Source: Bacteroidaceae bacterium (GTDB taxonomy: Bacteria; Bacteroidota; Bacteroidia; Bacteroidales; Bacteroidaceae). Taken from it: 31,207 bases of DNA. Positions 16,451 through 25,201 of this stretch are shown here, one piece after another; position 1 is the stretch's first letter; every line of letters begins with the position of its first letter. The notes beneath the pieces were generated by a model. The model was not told the origin of the DNA and searched no databases. It saw only the letters and a list, made by a program, of their open reading frames with translations. A program made the translations under genes and the position numbers. The stretch covers positions 1-31,207 of the forward strand of contig CAAGLA010000045.1 in assembly GCA_900770655.1 (NCBI GenBank). The letters run 5' to 3'.

Positions 16451-17176
16451 TTATTCTTCAGCGGGTTTCATATTGGTATAAACATTCTGAACATCGTCGT
16501 CTTCCTCCAGACGTTCTACTATCTTGTCTATTGTAGCACGTTGTTCGTCGTTTACATCTTTCTGGTCGTTAGGGATACGTGTGAATTCGCTGCCGGTAAT
16601 CTCAAAGCCCTTCTCTTCGAGTGTCTTCTGTATTGCACCGAAAGATTTTGGGTCACCGTAGATTGTTATTTCGTTCTCCTCTTCATCGTATTCGTCCTCA
16701 ACGCCAAAATCAATGAGCTCAAGTATAAGTTCGTCCATATCGAGGCCCTCTTTCTTTGTAAAGGTAAAGACGCTCTTTTGGGTAAACATAAAGTCAAGGC
16801 TTCCCGATGTTCCGAGAGTTCCACCGAACTTGTTGAATACAGCGCGCACATTAGCTACAGTGCGGGTTGTGTTGTCGGTTGCGGCATCAACAAAAATAGC
16901 AATTCCGTATGGGCCGTATCCCTCGTATGTAACCTCCTTGTAATCTTTTTGGTCTTTGCCAAGAGCGTTCTTAATAGCGCGTTCAATATTGTCCTTCGGC
17001 ATATTCTCGCGTTTTGCATTTGCTATAATAGCCCTCAGGTGTGAGTTTGTATCGGGGTCGGGACCACCGGCCTTTACAGCAATAGCAATCTGTTTTCCTA
17101 CACGGGTAAATGTACGTGCCATATTACCCCATCTTTTCAGTTTCGCAGCTTTACGGTATTCAAAAGCTCTACCCAT
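16451..17176 (-). CDS. YebC/PmpR-TACO1 family protein
   Basis: This is a 241-residue YebC-type protein. The N-terminus is MGRAFEYRKAAKLKRW. GGPDPDTNSHLRAIIANAKRENMPKDNIERAI is the conserved first-domain core, followed by YEGYGPYGIAIFVDAATDNTTRT and an acidic third domain. Older work calls the family transcriptional regulators; TACO1/YebC studies link it to translation, including relief of ribosome pausing. The C-terminal tail is acidic (EEDDDVQN). It lies 56 bp after pheT in the same direction. Confidence 0.93.
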   Translation of the reverse strand: MGRAFEYRKAAKLKRWGNMARTFTRVGKQIAIAVKAGGPDPDTNSHLRAIIANAKRENMPKDNIERAIKNALGKDQKDYKEVTYEGYGPYGIAIFVDAATDNTTRTVANVRAVFNKFGGTLGTSGSLDFMFTQKSVFTFTKKEGLDMDELILELIDFGVEDEYDEEENEITIYGDPKSFGAIQKTLEEKGFEITGSEFTRIPNDQKDVNDEQRATIDKIVERLEEDDDVQNVYTNMKPAEE

Positions 17177-17232
17177 AGTTATATATTTTAGTTATTGTTA
17201 TTTATTCCTTATTATAATTACACAAGTACGGT

Positions 17233-19698
17233 TTATCTCTGTATTGCGCCAAGACGTTTCTGGAAATTCTCCATAAGACGTGCCATTGTCTTGTCAATTA
17301 CCTTGTCGTTGAGGGTTTGGTTGTCGTCCTGCAATACAAAACTTACCGCATAGCTCTTCTTGCCCTCTTCGAGGTTCTTGCCTTCATAGACATCGAACAG
17401 CGTAACAGCCTTCAGAAGTTTCTTTTCGGTTTCGCGGGCAACCTGCTCTATTTGAGCAAATGTAACATTCTTGTCTATGAGCAATGCAAGGTCGCGCTTC
17501 ACTGCCGGATATTTGCTTATTTCGGCATAGCCTATCTTGGCATTTTTTACAGCCTTCATAAGTTCTGTCCAGTTTATATCGGCATAGAAGACCTCGCTTT
17601 CAATATCGAAACGTTTGGCAACCTTCTTGCGCAGTATACCAAGTTGGGCAACGACCTTCTTGCTATTCTGTGCCTGCACCTGAATGGCTGCCGAGAAGAT
17701 ATCGTTGCTGAATGTTGTTACAAGGCGCATAGCGGGCTTAAACCCAAGACGGTCGAATATATGTTCAACTACTGCTTTAAGGTCGTAGACTGTGAGAGCG
17801 CGACCGGCCTCAATCCACGACGACGATACATTGTTGCCTGTCATCCACAAAGCAAGATGATACGACTCGCTGTATGGGCTGAGAATTTTCTCTTCTACCC
17901 TCTTTTCTGCATCGAAACGGTAGCTGTTGCCGAATTCAAAGAAACTGAGGTCGGTGAATTTACGGCTCACATTGCGCTGTATACTCTCAAGACCGCCAAA
18001 AAGAAGCGTCTGACGCAACACATTGAGGTCGTTGCTGAGAGGATTCATCAAGCGCACCAGATTCTCGCTCTTGTAGCACTCCAGACCGTCGTAATAGGCC
18101 GATGCTGTGAGCGAGTTGTTCAAAATTTCGTTAAAGCCACAGCCTACAAGCTGTTCCGAAACAAGATTCTGCAACTTGTGCGACCTGTCTTCGGCACCTT
18201 TGGTAATGATTGAAGAATGGAGCGTATTGTCGAAATTGATATTATTGTAGCCGTAGATGCGAAGTATATCCTCAACAACATCACAAGGACGCTGAACATC
18301 GACACGGTAAGGCGGAACGAGGAGTGTTATGCCTTTTTCAGTCTCGGCTACAACCTTCATTTCCAGCGACGACACTATATTCTTTACAGTCTCTGCCGGC
18401 AGTTCAACACCTATAAGGCTGTTTACATACTCATATTCAAGTTCTACCTTAAAATCTTCTACAGGAGAGGGGTATATATCCTTTATCTCCATTGAGATAG
18501 TACCGCCTGCAAGCTCTTTTATGAGCAATGCGGCCTGCTTCAACGCATATATTACGTTGTTGGGGTCGGTACCGCGTTCGTAACGGAACGAAGCATCGGT
18601 CTGCAAGGCGTGACGGCGTGCAGTCTTGCGCACCCAAGTCGGGTGGAAATATGCACTTTCGAGGAAAACATTCCTTGTCTCTTCTGTAGTTCCCGATTCA
18701 AGACCGCCAAAGACACCGGCAATACACATAGGCTCTTCGGCATTGCATATCATAAGGTCACGTTCCGACAATTTGCGTTCCACACCGTCGAGTGTTACAA
18801 ACGGCGTGCCTTCGGAGAATGTGCGCACAACAACCTTGCCGCCTTTTATCTTGTCGGCATCGAAGCAGTGCATTGGCTGACCGTATGCGTGAAGTATATA
18901 ATTGGTAATGTCGACAATGTTGTTTATTGGGCGTATGCCTATTATCTGCAGTTTGTTCTTAAGCCATTCAGGGCTCTCTTTTACAGTAACGCCCTTAACG
19001 GTAACGCCGGCATAGCGCATACAGGCCTCAGTATTCTGAACCTCAATATCTATTTCAAGAGAATTGTCATCGGTCTTAAAAGCATCGCAAGAGGGGCGGC
19101 GAAGCGCACTTGCGCCCCTGTTCTGTAAAGTGTAGGCATAAAGGTCGCGCGCTACACCATAGTGCGAACAGGCGTCGGCACGGTTAGGAGTTATATCCAC
19201 GCCAATGAGGTAATCGCTCTTAATGTTGTAATACTCCTTAGCCGGTGTTCCGGGAACAGCATCGACCGGCAGAACTATTATACCGTCGTGGCTGTTGCCT
19301 ATGCCAATCTCATCTTCGGCACATATCATACCAAAAGATTCAGCACCGCGAATCTTGCCCTTCTTTATTGTAAAGCACTCGTCTCCACTGTATAGCTTGG
19401 TACCTATTGTTGCAACAACAACCTTTTGCCCGGCTGCCACATTGGGGGCTCCACATACTATCTGCACAGGGTTGCCATCGCCAAGATTTACTGTTGTTAT
19501 GTGAAGGTGGTCGCTGTCGGGGTGGTCTACACAAGTGAGAACCTCGCCTATCACCAATCCTTCGAGACCGCCTTTGATAGTCTGTACTTCCTCAACTCCA
19601 TCGGTTTCAAGGCCTATAGAAGTGAGCGCTGCCGACACCTCTTCGGGTGTCATATCGAAGTCGACATACTCTTTTAGCCAATTATAAGAAATGTTCAT
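17233..19698 (-). CDS. pheT: Phenylalanine-tRNA ligase beta subunit
   Basis: This is an 821-residue subunit of the alpha2-beta2 enzyme that charges tRNA-Phe. Domains run in the expected order: the N-terminal MNISYNWLKEYVDF; an EMAP-II-like tRNA-binding domain at about residues 40-150 (HPDSDHLHITTVNLG, QIVCGAPNV); the B3/B4 editing region (CSHYGVARDL to ASFRYERGTDP); the B5 domain near 410-480; the catalytic-like core; and a C-terminal anticodon-binding FDX-ACB domain (ISKYPAVKRDLALLIDKNV onward). pheS is not in the window. A strong promoter lies upstream. Assignment is certain. Confidence 0.97.
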   Translation of the reverse strand: MNISYNWLKEYVDFDMTPEEVSAALTSIGLETDGVEEVQTIKGGLEGLVIGEVLTCVDHPDSDHLHITTVNLGDGNPVQIVCGAPNVAAGQKVVVATIGTKLYSGDECFTIKKGKIRGAESFGMICAEDEIGIGNSHDGIIVLPVDAVPGTPAKEYYNIKSDYLIGVDITPNRADACSHYGVARDLYAYTLQNRGASALRRPSCDAFKTDDNSLEIDIEVQNTEACMRYAGVTVKGVTVKESPEWLKNKLQIIGIRPINNIVDITNYILHAYGQPMHCFDADKIKGGKVVVRTFSEGTPFVTLDGVERKLSERDLMICNAEEPMCIAGVFGGLESGTTEETRNVFLESAYFHPTWVRKTARRHALQTDASFRYERGTDPNNVIYALKQAALLIKELAGGTISMEIKDIYPSPVEDFKVELEYEYVNSLIGVELPAETVKNIVSSLEMKVVAETEKGITLLVPPYRVDVQRPCDVVEDILRIYGYNNINFDNTLHSSIITKGAEDRSHKLQNLVSEQLVGCGFNEILNNSLTASAYYDGLECYKSENLVRLMNPLSNDLNVLRQTLLFGGLESIQRNVSRKFTDLSFFEFGNSYRFDAEKRVEEKILSPYSESYHLALWMTGNNVSSSWIEAGRALTVYDLKAVVEHIFDRLGFKPAMRLVTTFSNDIFSAAIQVQAQNSKKVVAQLGILRKKVAKRFDIESEVFYADINWTELMKAVKNAKIGYAEISKYPAVKRDLALLIDKNVTFAQIEQVARETEKKLLKAVTLFDVYEGKNLEEGKKSYAVSFVLQDDNQTLNDKVIDKTMARLMENFQKRLGAIQR

Positions 19699-19762
19699 AT
19701 ATAATTATTTTTTGTTTTCGCCATATATCACAGGCATTCAACGCCCATATTATTTCAACTTG

Positions 19763-19794
19763 CAAAGTTAAACTTTTTTTCTCAAAATATCAAA
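19763..19794 (-). promoter_or_regulatory. Consensus promoter of pheT
   Basis: On the minus strand, TTTG (19791-19794), a 20-nt spacer and TAACTTTG (19763-19770) match the Bacteroidetes consensus perfectly. The predicted leader is about 58 nt. I see no clear attenuator or T-box in it. Confidence 0.8.
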
Positions 19795-19887
19795 GTTACC
19801 TATTATATATTTAGTATTGCTATCTATAGCCCGGCAGAAAAAAACTTTTCGCACAGCCCATTGCATAGTTTTATCGGGTATTCTTTC

Positions 19888-20028
19888 TATCTTTGCGCTA
19901 AAGCGCGAACATAGAGCGCACTCACGGTGAGAAATAATAAAAACAATCTTTATATTTCTCGCTCGTTTCTTTCTATCTTTGTGCTAAACACGAAAATAGA
20001 GCGCACTCGATGTAAGAAATAATTAAAA
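19888..20028 (+). promoter_or_regulatory. Duplicated promoter and leader of the acyltransferase gene
   Basis: Two copies of a roughly 60-bp unit are 86 bp apart. Each starts with TTCTTTC and a perfect -7 box TATCTTTG (19888-19895; 19974-19981), then a GYGCTAAA mini-hairpin, then ATAGAGCGCACTC and AAGAAATAAT or GAGAAATAAT. The second copy runs straight into the start codon at 20029. No clear TTTG -33 box is present for either. The unit is related to a sequence near 23950. Confidence 0.65.
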
Positions 20029-21015
20029 ATGAAAATTAAAGATAAAAAGAGAATTGAATTCATAGATTTGGCAAAGGGGATATGCATTCTGCTAATAATA
20101 CTGGGGCACACAGGCGTTGCTGTAGACTATCCCGGGCTCACAGCCTTGCGCACACCGCTCTACCTAACCCTTTCGGGTCTTTTCTTTAAGGATTATGGCT
20201 CTTTCAAGGAGCTGCTGAAGCGCAAGACAAACCGCGTTTTTATACCTTTTATATTCTTCTACACAGCAAGCTACGTCATATTCCACACTGTAAACATAAT
20301 TGCTCCGGGGCTCATAATAAGCGATGCAACAAATATATTCGACCTTTTTACTCAGGGTCAATATTTCAACGGGCCGTTATGGTTCCTGCTTGTAATATTC
20401 TGGAGCAATTTAATCTTCTACTTTATATACCGCGCCGGCAACAGAGAAACAACGCGCGCAACAGCAGTGCTTTGCTGTGGTGCAGCCGGTTTTTGGCTCG
20501 TAAGAAAAGGAGTATTTCTGCCCTGCTTTATAGATACCACGCTCGCAAGCCTGCCATTCTTCTATTTTGGCTATATGCTCAAGAAGAGCAATATACTCTA
20601 CCCTTCCAAGCACGACAGGTATAACATTCCTTTAGCGCTCGTGCTGTTTTTGATTGCTTTTGCAATTGACACATTCTCGCACCCCACAATGTTCTTCCAC
20701 GACAAGGAGTTTTCGGGCAGTATATTTTCAATGATAGCCCTGCCGCTTACAAGCGTTATGGCTCTTCTGCTCTTGTGCAAGGCAATAAAGAAGATACCTG
20801 TAATATCGTACATAGGGCGGTACTCAATTATACCGCTATGCACACACCACCTTATATACAGGCCTATAGCACTCGTTGTCTATAGGCTTGTAACGCCCGA
20901 AGATGGCGGTTGTTACATAGTTGCATTCTCGACAATTCTCATCTGCCTTGCAATTATTCGGCCTATGATACGTTACATTCCTCAATTCACGGCACAAAAG
21001 GATTTGATTAAATAA
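20029..21015 (+). CDS. Acyltransferase family 3 membrane protein
   Basis: This is a 328-residue integral membrane acyltransferase (AT3/OatA-WecH type). The opening RIEFIDLAKGICILLIILGHTG contains the family's first helix and the near-invariant His of the ILGH motif. About ten hydrophobic segments follow. RKTNRVFIPFIFFY near residue 65 and FLLVIFWSNLIFYFIY near residue 120 fit the family core. These enzymes move acetyl or other acyl groups onto sugars or lipids at the membrane; the substrate is not readable. It is preceded by a duplicated promoter and followed 74 bp later by trpS. Confidence 0.9.
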   Translation: MKIKDKKRIEFIDLAKGICILLIILGHTGVAVDYPGLTALRTPLYLTLSGLFFKDYGSFKELLKRKTNRVFIPFIFFYTASYVIFHTVNIIAPGLIISDATNIFDLFTQGQYFNGPLWFLLVIFWSNLIFYFIYRAGNRETTRATAVLCCGAAGFWLVRKGVFLPCFIDTTLASLPFFYFGYMLKKSNILYPSKHDRYNIPLALVLFLIAFAIDTFSHPTMFFHDKEFSGSIFSMIALPLTSVMALLLLCKAIKKIPVISYIGRYSIIPLCTHHLIYRPIALVVYRLVTPEDGGCYIVAFSTILICLAIIRPMIRYIPQFTAQKDLIK

Positions 21016-21053
21016 AGGAGCGGGTAAATGATAAGAAGTTGCAATTTTATTGC

Positions 21054-21061
21054 TATCTTCG
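21054..21061 (+). promoter_or_regulatory. -7-like element of trpS
   Basis: TATCTTCG lies 28 bp before the trpS ATG and matches the TAnnTTCG variant seen at nif3 and dnaB. The -33 region is not convincing, so trpS may also be read through from the acyltransferase gene. Confidence 0.45.
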
Positions 21062-21089
21062 CACGATAAATAAAGAAACAGAAAAATAT

Positions 21090-22175
21090 ATGAGCAAAAT
21101 AATTCTAACCGGCGACCGTCCAACAGGACGCTTGCATTTAGGACACTATGTAGGTTCTCTACGCCGTCGTGTCGAGTTGCAGAACTCAGGTGTGTACGAC
21201 AAGATATTCATTATGATTGCCGATGCACAGGCACTCACCGACAACGCCGACAACCCCGAAAAGGTACGTCAGAACATTATTGAAGTTGCGCTCGACTACC
21301 TGTCGGTGGGTATTGACCCAAGCCGGTGTACAATTTTCATACAGTCACAGGTTCCCGAACTCTGCGAACTTGCATTCTACTATATGAACCTTGTAACAGT
21401 TTCGCGCCTTCAACGCAACCCAACAGTAAAGACCGAAATTCAGATGCGTAATTTCGAAACGAGCATCCCTGTAGGTTTCTTTACATACCCTATTAGCCAA
21501 GCATCGGACATCACCGCATTCCGCGCTACAACAGTTCCTGCAGGCGAAGACCAGCAGCCTATGATTGAACAGGCCCGCGAAATAGCACGTCGTTTCAATG
21601 GCATATACGGCGAGACACTCATAGAACCGGAAATCCTGCTCCCCACAAACGCAGCCTGCCTGCGTCTTCCGGGCACCGACGGCAAAGCAAAGATGAGCAA
21701 GTCGCTCGGTAACTGCATTTACCTTTCCGACACAGCCGAAGAGCTGCGCCAGCACGTTATGTCTATGTATACCGACCCCGACCATCTTCGCGTACAAGAC
21801 CCGGGCAAGGTAGAGGGCAACACTGTATTCACATACCTCGACGCATTCTGTCGCCCCGAACATTTCGAGAAATACCTACCCGACTACCCCAACCTCGACG
21901 AACTGAAGGCACACTATATGCGTGGCGGATTGGGAGACGTAAAGGTAAAGAAGTTCCTCATTGCCATACTCGAAGAGGAACTCGCCCCCATACGCGAACG
22001 CCGCAAGGAGTGGGAGAAGAAGATACCCGAGGTTTACGCACTTTTGCAGAAGGGCTGCGAGAACGCACGTGCCGTAGCAGCCGACACACTTGCCGACGTG
22101 CGCCGCGCAATGAAGATAAACTACTTCGAAGACAAAGAGCTTATAGAAGAGCAGGCAAAGAAGTTTGCCGAATAA
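21090..22175 (+). CDS. trpS: Tryptophan-tRNA ligase
   Basis: This is a 361-residue class I synthetase that charges tRNA-Trp. The ATP-binding HIGH-type motif appears as PTGRLHLGHYVGSL at residues 10-23 and the second signature as KAKMSKSLG near residue 205. EDQQPMIEQARE is the family's tryptophan/dimer-contact region. I start at ATG 21090, because GDRPTGRLHLGHY must lie near the N-terminus. An ATG 51 bp upstream would add a non-homologous leader. It ends with TAA ahead of a strong terminator. Confidence 0.96.
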   Translation: MSKIILTGDRPTGRLHLGHYVGSLRRRVELQNSGVYDKIFIMIADAQALTDNADNPEKVRQNIIEVALDYLSVGIDPSRCTIFIQSQVPELCELAFYYMNLVTVSRLQRNPTVKTEIQMRNFETSIPVGFFTYPISQASDITAFRATTVPAGEDQQPMIEQAREIARRFNGIYGETLIEPEILLPTNAACLRLPGTDGKAKMSKSLGNCIYLSDTAEELRQHVMSMYTDPDHLRVQDPGKVEGNTVFTYLDAFCRPEHFEKYLPDYPNLDELKAHYMRGGLGDVKVKKFLIAILEEELAPIRERRKEWEKKIPEVYALLQKGCENARAVAADTLADVRRAMKINYFEDKELIEEQAKKFAE

Positions 22176-22197
22176 AAACAGCAAAAGCTACTATACA

Positions 22198-22229
22198 AAA
22201 AACGCTCCGTTCGCGAACGGAGCGTTTTT
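22198..22229. terminator. Perfect 32-bp palindromic bidirectional terminator
   Basis: A perfect palindrome with 16-bp arms is centred on TCGCGA. It has a GC-rich stem core and A/T tails at each end that give TTTTT on both strands. It separates the convergent trpS and dnaB genes and lies only 3 bp from the dnaB stop. Confidence 0.92.
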
Positions 22230-22232
22230 GTA

Positions 22233-23813
22233 TTAGAACGGAACCTGTCCGTTAGAAGCACCCGAAAGTTCCGGCGGCATCTGCTGAGAACGGAGATACT
22301 CAGGCATTTCGGGAACATAGTCGGGTTCAGGAGGAGCTATGTTTACATTCATTTTAGAGCCACGCATCACAGGCATATCGTCGGCTGTAGGCACAAGCGA
22401 CTCATCGTCGAGGTTCATAAAGCGGGCATACTCCTTCTTGAACAGAAGAGGTACATTGTCGAGACCTCCGTTGCGGTGCTTGGCAATGATAATTTCAGCC
22501 TTTCCGCGCCAGTCGAAACCATTCTCGTCCTTGTAAATATGGAAATATTCGGGACGGTTTACAAACATTACAATATCGGCATCCTGCTCAATTGCACCCG
22601 ACTCGCGAAGGTCACTCAGCTGCGGGCGCTTGCCCTCAATACCTTCTCGCCCCTCAACATTACGGTTCAGCTGACTGAGTGCCATAATAGGAATATTAAG
22701 CTCTTTGGCAAGTCCCTTCAAGGCACGCGAGATTGTACTTATCTCCTCTTGCCTGCTGCCCTTGCCGGCATTTGCCGTCATAAGCTGAAGATAGTCAATG
22801 AATATCATCTTAACCTTGTGCTCACGAACCATACGGCGCGCCTTAGAGCGCAGTTCAAATACCGAAAGCTGTGGAGTGTCGTCTATATAAAGAGGAGCAT
22901 TTTCAAGCTGCACAATCTTGCTGTCGAGCTGGCCCCACTCGTAACGTTCGAGCTGTCCGCTACGTATCTTGTCACCCGAAAGCTGGCACACGTTGCTGAT
23001 TAGACGCTGAACAAGCTGCACATTACCCATCTCAAGAGAGAACATACCGCAAGGGACACCTTGGTCAATAGCAATGTTGCGGATTAGCGACAGAGCAAAA
23101 GCCGTCTTTCCCATAGCAGGGCGGGCTGCAAGGATTATAAGGTCGGTCGGCTGCCACCCCGACAGCACTTTGTCGAGACGATGATAGCCTGTACTTATAC
23201 CGCTGATACCGCTGGTATTCTTCGAAGCTATCTGTATTTGGTCGTAGGCCTGTTTAATGACCGGATTTATTTGAGTGAAATCCTGCTTCATATTATGGCG
23301 GGAAATCTCAAACAGTTCCGATTCGGCCTGTTGCATAAGGTCATCGATATCCTGCGTCTCGTCGAACGCCTGCACTTGGGTCTTGCTTGTAAACTTTATG
23401 AGGTCGCGGGCAAGTTTCTTCTGTGCAATGATATTTGCGTGATACTCGATGTTCACCGACGAGACTATCTTGCTTGTCAGCTGTGCAATATACACAGGGC
23501 CGCCAACATCTTCAAGAGTACCCTTGCTGCGCAAATATTCGGTAACAGTGAGAATATCTATAGGACGGTCGCCGAGGTCCATCTGCTGTATTGCATCAAA
23601 AAGAATCTGGTTGCGCTTGTCGTAGAACGATTCGGGCTTAAGCACTCCGCCCAAACGGCCAATGGCGTCACTGTCAATCATAAGCGCACCAAGCACGGCC
23701 TCTTCGAACTCGAGAGCCTGAGGCTGAACGTGACCATATTCACTCAATTTAGGGGTTGTATCTGAGGCCTGACGGCGCGATGTTCTTCGCTTAGGTGTGT
23801 TTATCTCTTCCAT
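22233..23813 (-). CDS. dnaB: Replicative DNA helicase DnaB
   Basis: This is a 526-residue hexameric helicase of the replication fork. The N-terminal domain (about residues 30-135) begins PQALEFEEAVLGALMID. The RecA-like motor carries ILAARPAMGKTAF (Walker A) near residue 228, MFSLEMG, IFIDYLQLM (Walker B), QEEISTISRALKGLAKEL, LSQLNRNVEGR and DLRESGAIEQDADI. The C-terminal tail is proline-rich (about residues 490-526), as in other Bacteroidetes DnaB. I use ATG 23813; a longer start at 23855 adds an unlikely Cys-rich leader. No intein is present. Confidence 0.97.
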   Translation of the reverse strand: MEEINTPKRRTSRRQASDTTPKLSEYGHVQPQALEFEEAVLGALMIDSDAIGRLGGVLKPESFYDKRNQILFDAIQQMDLGDRPIDILTVTEYLRSKGTLEDVGGPVYIAQLTSKIVSSVNIEYHANIIAQKKLARDLIKFTSKTQVQAFDETQDIDDLMQQAESELFEISRHNMKQDFTQINPVIKQAYDQIQIASKNTSGISGISTGYHRLDKVLSGWQPTDLIILAARPAMGKTAFALSLIRNIAIDQGVPCGMFSLEMGNVQLVQRLISNVCQLSGDKIRSGQLERYEWGQLDSKIVQLENAPLYIDDTPQLSVFELRSKARRMVREHKVKMIFIDYLQLMTANAGKGSRQEEISTISRALKGLAKELNIPIMALSQLNRNVEGREGIEGKRPQLSDLRESGAIEQDADIVMFVNRPEYFHIYKDENGFDWRGKAEIIIAKHRNGGLDNVPLLFKKEYARFMNLDDESLVPTADDMPVMRGSKMNVNIAPPEPDYVPEMPEYLRSQQMPPELSGASNGQVPF

Positions 23814-23832
23814 AATCTTAATTTTTCGGACG

Positions 23833-23866
23833 CGAAGATACACACAACAAACCAAAGTGCAACAAA
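23833..23866 (-). promoter_or_regulatory. Promoter of dnaB
   Basis: On the minus strand, TATCTTCG (23833-23840) lies about 20 bp before the ATG. GTTG (23860-23863, 19-nt spacer) or TTTG (23863-23866, 22-nt spacer) serves as the -33 box. Confidence 0.5.
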
Positions 23867-23945
23867 AACCATTTTCCTCTTTATTAACAAAAAGTCATAA
23901 GTTATCAACGGAGAAATAATTGCCTGAATTGAATAATATTATAAA

Positions 23946-23980
23946 CCGCAAACATAGAGTGCACTCGCTGTAAAAGATAG
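23946..23980. repeat. Dispersed copy of the acyltransferase leader element
   Basis: The stretch CGCAAACATAGAGTGCACTC and what follows resembles the two leader units at 19904-19936 and 19990-20021 (AACATAGAG, then Y-GCACTC, then TGTAAAAGATAG). Here the core GAGTGCACTC is a perfect 10-bp palindrome. No gene starts next to it on the plus strand. Confidence 0.5.
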
Positions 23981-24004
23981 AGAGGATACAGCAAGGGACG
24001 CATC

Positions 24005-24094
24005 GTCAATATTGGATTGACAGCATAAGAAATATGGTTACCCCCGCCTAATTTGCGCAACGCAAAGGTAGAGTAACCACATTATGGGGGAAAA
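24005..24094 (-). promoter_or_regulatory. Structured intergenic element with a -7 box
   Basis: Nested inverted repeats are present: GGTTAC (24036-24041) with GTAACC (24073-24078) enclose TTTGCG-CAA-CGCAAA (24052-24066). A separate GTCAAT/ATTGAC hairpin lies at 24005-24021. On the minus strand TACCTTTG (24063-24070), with TTTT 20 nt upstream, could fire toward dnaB with a leader of about 240 nt, or make a small RNA. Confidence 0.35.
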
Positions 24095-24102
24095 GACAGA
24101 AT

Positions 24103-24152
24103 AAAAATAAAACGACCTGCCGATTTGAGCATTGTTAAGAGGCTTGGCAGGT
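24103..24152 (-). terminator. Terminator of the toxin-antitoxin operon
   Basis: On the minus strand a 7-bp stem (24146-24152 with 24115-24121) with a roughly 24-nt loop is followed by a T-rich tract (GTTTTATTTTTATT). It begins 35 bp after the antitoxin stop. Confidence 0.6.
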
Positions 24153-24186
24153 TCTACTGAGTGCAAAGATAATACAATCTTTGTTT

Positions 24187-24498
24187 TCACACAAACGATG
24201 GCACAAACTGTATGCCAAGAATAGATGCAATTCTAAAGAAACTTGACAACTGAATATCCGCTTTACCTCGCTCTACACGTGCGATGTAGCTTTGATCGCG
24301 TCCTAACTTTTCAGCGACCTCTTTTTGTGTCAATTTCAACTCCTTGCGACGTTCTTTGAGCATATTGCCATAAAACCATGCCAAAGACTGCTCGTCAAAT
24401 TCATTGCGGGTTTCCGTACCATGAGTGCCGTATTTGTCATCAAGCATCTTGTTGGTAGTAGAAAGTTTTGCTAATTTGGTTTCATCAATCTTTCTCAT
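24187..24498 (-). CDS. HigA-type antitoxin (XRE HTH)
   Basis: This is a 103-residue protein. A Cro/C1-type helix-turn-helix lies at about residues 50-100 (LKLTQKEVAEKLGRDQSYIARVERGKADIQLSS, split here only by reading), with an N-terminal extension containing RNEFDEQSLAWFYGNMLKERR. Its ATG overlaps the toxin stop by four bases (ATGA), so the pair is translationally coupled. It should neutralise the toxin and repress the shared promoter through the palindrome at 24868-24887. The toxin-first order is that of HigBA rather than RelBE modules. Confidence 0.88.
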   Translation of the reverse strand: MRKIDETKLAKLSTTNKMLDDKYGTHGTETRNEFDEQSLAWFYGNMLKERRKELKLTQKEVAEKLGRDQSYIARVERGKADIQLSSFFRIASILGIQFVPSFV

Positions 24499-24860
24499 AA
24501 TTCAAGGTCTTTTAATATTTTCTCTGCTTTACTTATCTGTTTCTTATAATCCTTTTCCGACTTTTTTAGAAAACCATTCAGCAAAAGTATTCGGGTGGAT
24601 TGTATTATGTTGTCGTGGTCAATGGCAAATAGCACCGTCCTATATTCATTTGTTCCCACTGAAACACGCATTTCGTATAAATCAGTATTCACAAGATGTT
24701 TTACAAATTTGTTCGGTAACGCATAGACGGTCTGAATAACATTGAAAACGTGCTCGAATTTCAACTTTACATTATCAGACAACCCATCGTAGAACTCTTC
24801 AAACTCCTGCGACTTATATATTACACGAATATCCGATTTATCTGTGTTTGTATCATTCAT
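24495..24860 (-). CDS. HigB-type toxin (RelE/Gp49 fold)
   Basis: This is a 121-residue protein of the phage Gp49/HigB-like RelE superfamily. Family features are RVIYKSQEFEEFYDGL near residue 12, KFVKHLVNTDLYEMRVSVGTNEYRTV near residue 51, and LLNGFLKKSEKDYKKQISKAEKIL near the C-terminus. Such toxins are ribosome-dependent mRNA nucleases in characterised members. The gene comes first in the operon. The ATG lies only 4 bp beyond the -7 box, so the mRNA may be nearly leaderless. Confidence 0.87.
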   Translation of the reverse strand: MNDTNTDKSDIRVIYKSQEFEEFYDGLSDNVKLKFEHVFNVIQTVYALPNKFVKHLVNTDLYEMRVSVGTNEYRTVLFAIDHDNIIQSTRILLLNGFLKKSEKDYKKQISKAEKILKDLEL

Positions 24861-24864
24861 AGCG

Positions 24865-24897
24865 CAAATATAACTAATTAGTCATATTCTAAACAAA
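24865..24897 (-). promoter_or_regulatory. Promoter and palindromic operator of the toxin-antitoxin operon
   Basis: On the minus strand, TTTG (24894-24897), a 21-nt spacer and TATATTTG (24865-24872) form a full consensus promoter. A 20-bp near-perfect palindrome (24868-24887, nine of ten arm positions paired, core ACTAATTAGT) covers the -7 box and most of the spacer. That is where the HigA-type repressor would block polymerase. Confidence 0.8.
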
Positions 24898-25128
24898 TTT
24901 CAAGAAAGAAAATATCTCCCAAATAAGAAATTTAACATTTCACATATACACTTCCATACCGTTTATCTCGAATATGCAAACATCGCGCACAGTGCGTATT
25001 TGACCTCGTCGAAGTTGCTTTTACTCACTTTGAAAGCTAAAACAAGTTTGGCTTTCATTCGCTTACTCGCAACATTCCCGGCTATCGAGCAGCTTAATAC
25101 GGCGAGTGCCTTGTGAATATCCGTGTGG

Positions 25129-25197
25129 TGCTACCTCTGCCTTCGGCGAACCTCGGCTGCACTCGTTGTGTGTGCAAGCAAGCTTTCACACACTCGC
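25129..25197. repeat. 69-bp direct repeat, copy 1
   Basis: This copy is identical over 69 bp to 25202-25270, with a 73-bp period. Each copy contains CCTTCGGCGAACCTCGG and an imperfect hairpin around GTGTGTG, AAGC/GCTT and CACACAC. Confidence 0.9.
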
Positions 25198-25201
25198 CTG
25201 T

